Origin: Euryarchaeota archaeon UBA242
Lineage (GTDB): Archaea > Thermoplasmatota > Poseidoniia > Poseidoniales > Poseidoniaceae
Length of the DNA stretch: 22,687 bases
NCBI GenBank assembly: GCA_002499015.1
Contig: DAJY01000062.1
Span: 683 to 23,369 of the forward strand
Reading direction: 5' to 3'
In this document: piece after piece, positions 15,898-22,687 of the stretch
Numbering within the stretch: the stretch's first letter is position 1
Layout: every line of letters begins with the position of its first letter
Notes under the pieces: generated by a model
The model's database searches: none
Seen by the model: the letters and a program-made list of their open reading frames with translations, nothing else
What the model was told of the DNA's origin: nothing
Position numbers and translations under genes: made by a program

Positions 15898-16587
15898 ATG
15901 GATGTTGCCAATCATGACAATACCACTACTGCATTTATCACTTTAGATGCCTTTGATGGCCAAAAAGCATTGAAGGTTATTGCAGCCCTTGAAAAGTGTC
16001 ATGACGATGACTATACTGGGTGGAATGCTTTAATCAGCGACGATGATGAGTTGCGGACTAGACTATGTCAACAAGGTCTAGAAAATCCACAAGATAGAAA
16101 ATCCGTTAAATGGGATGATGCTACATTACTATTCGTCTCATGTATAAAAACGGATAAGTCCGGACAGAATTATTCTTTAGGCGATGGCAGAATACGAGAC
16201 CGCTTTGGTAGATTCCCTTGGGGTGATGGTTCATCACTGAACTATTTACTGGAGTTCATTAGGCCACCATTGACAAATTCAGCGATAATTGAACGGATTA
16301 GCATTGAAGTGATTGTCGGATTATTAGAAAAACTATCTACTCATTGTAGTGAAGAAAAGATGGGACATAGCGATTATCAAAGCGGAATAGGTGGCCTAGA
16401 GATTCTTGGTTTCCTAGATCATAGTGAAGTCTATACTCTAAGAAAGGGTTTAGCAGGAAGAGGATGGGGTGTATCAGGTGATGAACCACTCGATGGTGGA
16501 GTTAGAGACATTGTCAAGCACTTGTCGACTATACTGAAAGCAGCAGAGCGTAATGGTGTTGGAATTGTAATGCGCTCTCATCTATAA
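15898..16587 (+). CDS. Hypothetical protein, 229 residues
   Basis: I do not recognise this protein. From ATG 15898 it is soluble-looking, with no signal peptide or membrane span. It begins MDVANHDNTTTAFITLDAFDG and has acidic stretches (HDDD, SDDDE), a glycine/arginine-rich middle (SLGDGRIRDRFGRFPWGDGSS), a helical hydrophobic part (ERISIEVIVGLLEKL) and a basic-to-mixed end. Near the C-terminus a segment from about residue 185 (LGFLDHSEVYTLRKGLAGRGWGV) and a following helix may be a small alpha-helical domain. It lies 52 bp after the giant surface-protein gene on the same strand and could be co-transcribed. The frame is open upstream into the end of that gene, so a TTG at 15835 cannot be excluded. 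It ends 4 bp from the convergent purC stop. Confidence 0.72.
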   Translation: MDVANHDNTTTAFITLDAFDGQKALKVIAALEKCHDDDYTGWNALISDDDELRTRLCQQGLENPQDRKSVKWDDATLLFVSCIKTDKSGQNYSLGDGRIRDRFGRFPWGDGSSLNYLLEFIRPPLTNSAIIERISIEVIVGLLEKLSTHCSEEKMGHSDYQSGIGGLEILGFLDHSEVYTLRKGLAGRGWGVSGDEPLDGGVRDIVKHLSTILKAAERNGVGIVMRSHL

Positions 16588-16591
16588 GAAA

Positions 16592-17497
16592 TTAAAACTT
16601 TCCTGAAGTAAGACGCTCATACATTGAGGAGTAAAGATTGGCAGTCTGGTCTATCACACTTTGTGGTAGTGCAGGAATCGGAGGTTCATCTGAACCACTA
16701 TCCCTCGCAGCTTTGAGGTTAGCTTGATGTCCTGTTGAGATATAGTGCGAGCGAACAAACTCTTTTGATAGTTCAATTGTTTCACCATTTGCATAAGCTT
16801 CAGCATCCCACCAACGGTCTTCATCTAAGGTCCCAAAGGTGTCTACAAGTACGACTTTCCTTCCTGGGCCTAATGCAAATTCTTTCTTACCATCAACATG
16901 GATTAGTCCATTCTTAGCTGCTTCCCGCTCTATAATTTCATCAACTTTTAATGCAGCTTCGACGATGGAATTATATTCTTCCTCAGTGATATTTGAAATT
17001 TCTAGGGCTTCTTCTTTGCTAATGTTACGATCAAACTTTTCGAACTTGGTTGTGACTTCAACAAATGGCTTTGCTAATTTCTCGCCATATTTGCAGTCTT
17101 CTGCTACGCCTAATTGCTCAGCTGTTAATTCACCACGCTCAAAGCGCCTCCAAGCACTTCCTGACAAATAGTGCCTAACAATGACTTCCAAGGGTACGAA
17201 AACCCATTCCATATCGCGAGGAATAGCACCTGGCTCTGTGATGACAGTGACTTTACGGACTAAACATCGGTCTGGTCCGTTCAATTCAATCAAATGCGTT
17301 CCACATATACCTTCTTCTTCAACCAATTTGAACCAATGTGCAGTTGTTCGATTCAGTGTTTCACCCTTCCTAGGAATTAAGGATGGTATGATTTGGTCAA
17401 AAACAGATATTTGGTTTGTAAATCTAAATTCAAGTATATCCGGATCATCTGTTGACCAAACTTGCTTGACCTTGCCTTGATAGAGCATCTCTCCCAT
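16592..17497 (-). CDS. purC: Phosphoribosylaminoimidazole-succinocarboxamide synthase (SAICAR synthetase)
   Basis: A step of de novo purine synthesis: ATP-dependent joining of CAIR with L-aspartate to make SAICAR. The 301-residue protein has the ATP-grasp-like N-terminus YQGKVKQVW (6-14), substrate motifs EVIVRHYLSGSAWRR (104-118) and TTKFEKFDR (149-157), the metal/ATP segment DGKKEFALG (202-210), and DTFGTLDEDRWW (219-230), the DxxxxDxxRxW-like signature. The length is near that of the larger archaeal/yeast-type enzymes rather than the roughly 240 residues of the short bacterial form. ATG 17497 is taken as start; an internal ATG at 17488 (MLYQGKVK) is an equal fit to the family and would leave GGGAG too close to serve it. 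It lies 67 bp downstream of aIF6 on the same strand, with a palindrome in the gap. No other pur gene is present. Confidence 0.94.
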   Translation of the reverse strand: MGEMLYQGKVKQVWSTDDPDILEFRFTNQISVFDQIIPSLIPRKGETLNRTTAHWFKLVEEEGICGTHLIELNGPDRCLVRKVTVITEPGAIPRDMEWVFVPLEVIVRHYLSGSAWRRFERGELTAEQLGVAEDCKYGEKLAKPFVEVTTKFEKFDRNISKEEALEISNITEEEYNSIVEAALKVDEIIEREAAKNGLIHVDGKKEFALGPGRKVVLVDTFGTLDEDRWWDAEAYANGETIELSKEFVRSHYISTGHQANLKAARDSGSDEPPIPALPQSVIDQTANLYSSMYERLTSGKF

Positions 17498-17506
17498 AAA
17501 AGAGTG

Positions 17507-17526
17507 TCAAAGACAGTAGTCTTTGA
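17507..17526 (-). promoter_or_regulatory. Perfect inverted repeat just upstream of purC
   Basis: TCAAAGAC (17507-17514) and GTCTTTGA (17519-17526) form a perfect 8-bp inverted repeat around the 4-nt AGTA, ten bases from the purC ATG. There is no T-tract directly after it in the direction of transcription. A TTTAAAAAA stretch near 17566-17575 could be the TATA element of purC, in which case the palindrome would be in the 5' UTR or near the start of transcription. It could be an operator, an RNA hairpin or a terminator remnant of aIF6; the sequence alone does not decide. Confidence 0.45.
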
Positions 17527-17564
17527 ACATTTCACTTGTTTTCGCTTGGAAAAAATACTCTTTT

Positions 17565-18227
17565 TTAAATTAACCCGAGCGCATCTTCTACACGGTTTAA
17601 TTCAGGACCGGTAGTTTCAGTCCCAGAAATTGCACCTAAGTTGGAGGCACAAACTCCAGCACCTACGTATGGAGAACCAAATGACACAGTTCCAACCATC
17701 GGTGGTACACCAAGATATTCTTCGATTAGTAAAACCTCTTCTGCAGTAACATCTGGGTGAAGTAAAACTCCCTGGTCGTTTGTAACACCGAGTGAGCCTA
17801 CAACATCTTGCCCTGCTATTGTTGAAACTATAACTGGGACACCCATGACTTCTGCCATTATGTCTAAACCAGCCCGAGGGATACTCGGAGATGCAACTAT
17901 TCCATTCTCATTAACAAGAAGAAGATTACCTGCAGTATTGACACCGCCTTCCATTACTACTACATCACCAAATGAAGTCAATATGTCAATATCTCGTTCA
18001 GTAGCAATATCTGCAACGGCCATACCTTTGCTATTACCAGCTACAAGTGCACCAACTAAATTTGAACCTCCAATTGAGATTGCACACATTTCAAGTGATA
18101 AAGAATATTCAATGATCTCTAAAACTGGTTTTGGAAGTTCAGGAGGATGTAAAACAACATTGCCGATAGTCGCCAAATGTGTTCCAACTTGGTCGCTGCC
18201 GAAGATGTTAGCGGTGTCTATTGGCAT
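17565..18227 (-). CDS. eif6: Translation initiation factor 6 (aIF6)
   Basis: Ribosome anti-association factor that binds the 50S subunit near L23/L14 and keeps it from joining 30S prematurely. The 220-residue protein shows the family's fivefold pseudo-repeat: repeated short motifs such as MCAISIGGSNLVGALVAGNS, GVNTAGNLLLVNENGIVASP, PVIVSTIAGQDVVGSLGVTN and PPMVGTVSFGSPYVGAGVCASN, each a strand-helix unit with GNxxG-like turns. Length matches the usual archaeal 218-228. ATG 18227 is used; a TTG at 18236 would add three residues. Upstream is the 5S rRNA terminator, and a TTATATTT element near 18315-18322 is a possible promoter. Downstream is purC. The usual neighbours L31e and L18a are absent. 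Confidence 0.93.
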   Translation of the reverse strand: MPIDTANIFGSDQVGTHLATIGNVVLHPPELPKPVLEIIEYSLSLEMCAISIGGSNLVGALVAGNSKGMAVADIATERDIDILTSFGDVVVMEGGVNTAGNLLLVNENGIVASPSIPRAGLDIMAEVMGVPVIVSTIAGQDVVGSLGVTNDQGVLLHPDVTAEEVLLIEEYLGVPPMVGTVSFGSPYVGAGVCASNLGAISGTETTGPELNRVEDALGLI

Positions 18228-18325
18228 TGCTATCAAACCGCCCCACTGCCCGCACTATCTAAGCATTGATGAAGAACTAGCATGATAATGGCTTAAAAAT
18301 CAACATAAAAAAACAAATATAACGC

Positions 18326-18360
18326 AAAAAAGGCCGCAACTCCAAAATGGAGAAGCGGCC
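18326..18360 (-). terminator. Hairpin plus T-tract after the 5S rRNA gene
   Basis: On the minus strand GGCCGC (18360-18355) and GCGGCC (18337-18332) pair across an inner CTCCA/TGGAG helix, giving an 11-bp stem with one internal loop of mismatched bases. Six T's (18331-18326) follow directly. It looks like a bacterial intrinsic terminator and would end transcription of the 23S-5S unit before aIF6. Archaeal termination relies mainly on T-tracts, so the hairpin may instead act in rRNA 3'-end processing. Confidence 0.7.
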
Positions 18361-18412
18361 AAGCGCCCTACCGAAGTAGAGGTTTGAGGATCGACTTCCG
18401 AGTGAAAGAAGA

Positions 18413-18533
18413 GGGGCACAGTGACATCCTTTTCCGTGGACTTTCGTACCACAGTATAGGGATTGACGCAGTAGGGCTTGACTTCCGGGTTCGGTATGGG
18501 ACCGGGTAAACACCTACGCTATGACCGTGCACC
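18413..18533 (-). rRNA. rrf: 5S ribosomal RNA
   Basis: The minus strand carries the archaeal 5S core ACCCGGTCCCATACCGAAC, followed by CCGGAAGTCAAGCCCTAC. The terminal stem GCACGGT (18530-18524) pairs with ACTGTGC (18422-18416), with a further weak GGG/CCT extension outside one mismatch. The ends given are set from that stem and could be off by several bases at each side. It lies 3' to the 23S gene on the same strand, separated by a spacer of about 85 bp. Confidence 0.88.
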
Positions 18534-18560
18534 CATCTTCCTTCGAATCGGATATCTGGG

Positions 18561-18579
18561 TGCGACGTAAAACGTCGCA
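18561..18579 (-). other. Perfect hairpin in the 23S-5S spacer
   Basis: TGCGACGT (18561-18568) and ACGTCGCA (18572-18579) are perfect 8-bp complements around a 3-nt loop, immediately next to the 3' arm of the 23S processing stem. The position fits a spacer processing signal separating pre-5S from pre-23S rRNA. No T-tract follows, so it is not a typical terminator. Confidence 0.55.
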
Positions 18580-18580
18580 A

Positions 18581-18616
18581 TGAATTGGCATTAACTATTA
18601 GACGAAGGGCACTCAT

Positions 18617-18623
<7 letters not shown>
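18581..18623 (-). other. 3' arm of the pre-23S rRNA processing stem
   Basis: This stretch complements 21503-21546 at the other side of the 23S gene. In order from outside to inside the visible helices are TAATGCCAATTC/GAATTGGCATTA (12 bp), TAG/CTA after a one-base bulge, CCCTTCG/CGAAGGG (7 bp), ATGAGT/ACTCAT (6 bp) and CCGCACC/GGTGTGG (7 bp). Short internal loops lie between helices, as in archaeal bulge-helix-bulge substrates of the splicing endonuclease. The innermost helix is likely the mature helix 1 of 23S. Confidence 0.75.
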
Positions 18624-21502
<2,879 letters not shown>

Positions 21503-21509
<7 letters not shown>

Positions 21510-21546
21510 ATATGAGTAACCCTTCGGTATCTAGTAATGCCAATTC
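21503..21546 (-). other. 5' arm of the pre-23S rRNA processing stem
   Basis: This is the partner of 18581-18623. It begins inside with GGTGTGG (21509-21503 on the minus strand), skips AT, then has ACTCAT, CGAAGGG, CTA and GAATTGGCATTA, each matching the other arm in reverse order. The paired helices total about 35 bp with small bulges, far beyond chance, and enclose exactly the mature 23S. Cleavage in the loops by splicing endonuclease is the known archaeal route. Confidence 0.75.
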
Positions 21547-21735
21547 GGCCTCCACAGAAAACCACTCCTCAAGGTGGTTCTCCTCAGCCCTTCCCCCTAT
21601 ACGCCGAGCATACAAGGGTGCTTAAGCAAGCCCCCGACCTACCACCCGTATATCAAAGGCTCGGTTTGTACACTGCCTAATCACTCACAGACATAACCCC
21701 TAAATAATGGCACAGCACCACATTTAGCATCTGGA
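21547..21735 (-). other. 23S rRNA leader, no gene seen
   Basis: The roughly 190 nt between the estimated transcription start and the 23S processing stem hold no protein gene or tRNA. A local hairpin is visible (GAACCAC with GTGGTTT, about 21558-21582). No 16S rRNA 3' end (an anti-Shine-Dalgarno such as ATCACCTCCT) is present on the minus strand. The stretch is therefore best read as an external transcribed spacer. Confidence 0.5.
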
Positions 21736-21756
21736 GAACTTGGTGGTTTTTTGACC

Positions 21757-21775
21757 ATTTTTATATACTTTTGAT
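21757..21775 (-). promoter_or_regulatory. TATA-box promoter of the 23S-5S rRNA unit
   Basis: On the minus strand AAAAGTATATAAAAATGG is a near-ideal archaeal element: a purine-rich BRE (AAAAG) directly followed by TATATAAAAA. It points toward the 23S gene. Transcription would begin about 25 nt downstream, near 21735, leaving a leader of about 225 nt before mature 23S. It is the strongest promoter match in the window. The rest of 21776-21924 is AT-rich and holds only a T-tract (21878-21883) that may terminate the TPR gene. Confidence 0.65.
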
Positions 21776-21924
21776 AGTCCAAATGAGGGTCTGCTTTAAG
21801 ACCGAAATTCTGATTATTTTGACCTAAACACTCTCAAAAGAATAATAATAATGCAATTATCAATACTGAATAATTATAAAAAATTCTCCTTCGATTGAGT
21901 AATCATTACTGATTTCTGTGTATT

Positions 21925-22683
21925 TTATTGAGTGAGTTTTGCTAGATTTGAGGCGATTATGACATCCAAAATGTTTGGATCTGGAGATTGTTTTAATTGG
22001 CTAGACAATGCCACCAGAATCTGTTTTGCCATTGCACTATGACCCTGAGCTGCTAGGACTGCTGCTTCCATATTTTTCCCTTCACTCGAATTATTAGTTG
22101 AATTATGAACCCTAATTATTTGCAATGCCTTGTCAATTCTGCCACTAGCCAATAGTGCGTGTGAAAGGTTCAGTAGAATTGTTGGATTGCCTGGTTCTTT
22201 CTTTGCTGCCTCTCTTAATGACAGTATGGAAGAACGGAATTGTATTTCGGATTGTGCGATAATTTCAGGGTTTAGGCTGCGAGTCATCGCCAGTGCTTTT
22301 TGCAATAGAGAAAGACCGTAATTATTGAAAAGATTAGCATCTTCTGGCTTGGATGCAATCAATTGTTGGAATGATTCGCTCGCATTATCCCAGTCCTCGG
22401 CGCCAATCGCATAGAATGCTTCAGCGAGTAAACCATCAAGACCTGGGTGCTGGCTCAAATCTACTCCAAGGGCCTTGGCAGGGTGTAACTTCAAAACCAG
22501 TTGTGATTGATTGTCCATTGGTATTGATTCAAGAGGATAATGAAAATCTTGTAACAAGTTATGCGGCTCTGATTCAAGTTCAGGATTAAAATGAGATTGT
22601 GAATTTGACGCATATATTACTGTCTCATCCGACTCGTGAACATATTCCACCACTTCCTCATGAACAGAATATAATTGTTCCAT
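21925..22683 (-). CDS. TPR-like repeat protein, possibly 5'-truncated by the window edge
   Basis: At least 252 residues, ending at TAA 21925-21927. The C-terminal half has tetratricopeptide-like helix pairs: GLLAEAFYAIGAEDWDNASESFQQL, then NLFNNYGLSLLQKALAM, TILLNLSHALLASGRIDKALQII and AAVLAAQGHSAMAKQILVAL. These carry the small/aromatic spacing (N-x-G-x2-L, A-L-x-A-x-G) expected of TPRs. The first 75 residues are acidic and low-complexity (HEEVVEYVHESDETVIY), with no signal peptide. An ATG stands at 22683, four bases from the window end, so an upstream start cannot be ruled out. TPRs mediate protein-protein contacts; the partner is unknown. It is upstream of the rRNA promoter on the same strand. 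Confidence 0.72.
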   Translation of the reverse strand: MEQLYSVHEEVVEYVHESDETVIYASNSQSHFNPELESEPHNLLQDFHYPLESIPMDNQSQLVLKLHPAKALGVDLSQHPGLDGLLAEAFYAIGAEDWDNASESFQQLIASKPEDANLFNNYGLSLLQKALAMTRSLNPEIIAQSEIQFRSSILSLREAAKKEPGNPTILLNLSHALLASGRIDKALQIIRVHNSTNNSSEGKNMEAAVLAAQGHSAMAKQILVALSSQLKQSPDPNILDVIIASNLAKLTQ

Positions 22684-22687
22684 ATCA

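Noticed and set aside
21547..21735. Possible tRNA or small RNA gene in the 23S leader
   Set aside because: No cloverleaf, T-loop motif or other recognisable RNA family could be found; only a local hairpin is present.

Overview
The window reads as a compact, AT-rich archaeal chromosome segment. The Rpo7-Spt4-S24e-S27ae cluster, an aIF6 gene, a GEK1/DtdA-type D-aminoacyl-tRNA deacylase, an HVO_0476-type zinc-finger protein, TATA-like promoter elements, and 23S/5S rRNA genes with no 16S beside them all say Archaea. The very large secreted FG-GAP/CARDB surface protein and the detached 16S point to the Thermoplasmatota side, most likely a marine group II (Poseidoniales) genome. That placement is inference from gene content. 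No insertion sequence, phage gene, integrase or CRISPR array is visible.

Layout. 45-127 (-): tRNA-Ser(GGA). 235-3868 (+): a tightly packed three-gene unit of a six-span membrane protein with a C-terminal zinc-ribbon tail, a SufS-type cysteine desulfurase and a membrane-anchored subtilase. 3876-4646 (-) and 4749-5489 (+): a divergent pair, an HVO_0476-type zinc-finger protein and a Rossmann methyltransferase-like protein. 5490-7502 (-): DtdA followed by proline dehydrogenase. 7580-8503 (+): an unassigned beta-propeller-like protein. 8515-9802 (-): the overlapping transcription/translation operon rpo7-spt4-rps24e-rps27ae. 10089-15845 (+): a 1,918-residue surface protein with a signal peptide, FG-GAP propeller, CARDB domain, further beta-sandwich modules, a C-terminal membrane anchor and a 117-residue cytoplasmic tail, followed by an unrecognised 229-residue protein (15898-16587). 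16592-18227 (-): aIF6 then PurC. 18326-21770 (-): an rRNA unit with TATA promoter, leader, 23S, 5S and a hairpin/T-tract terminator. 21925-22683 (-): a TPR-like protein at the window edge.

Most genes are housekeeping. The sequence-level signals most worth checking are: a perfect 8-bp hairpin directly in front of the first membrane-protein start; the co-encoded membrane zinc-ribbon, cysteine desulfurase and membrane protease; an extended complementary pair of flanks that bounds the 23S gene; a coupled base swap in the 23S peptidyl-transferase region; a palindrome just before purC; and the long cytoplasmic tail of the giant surface protein. I did not find a feature I would call a clearly new defence or mobile system.
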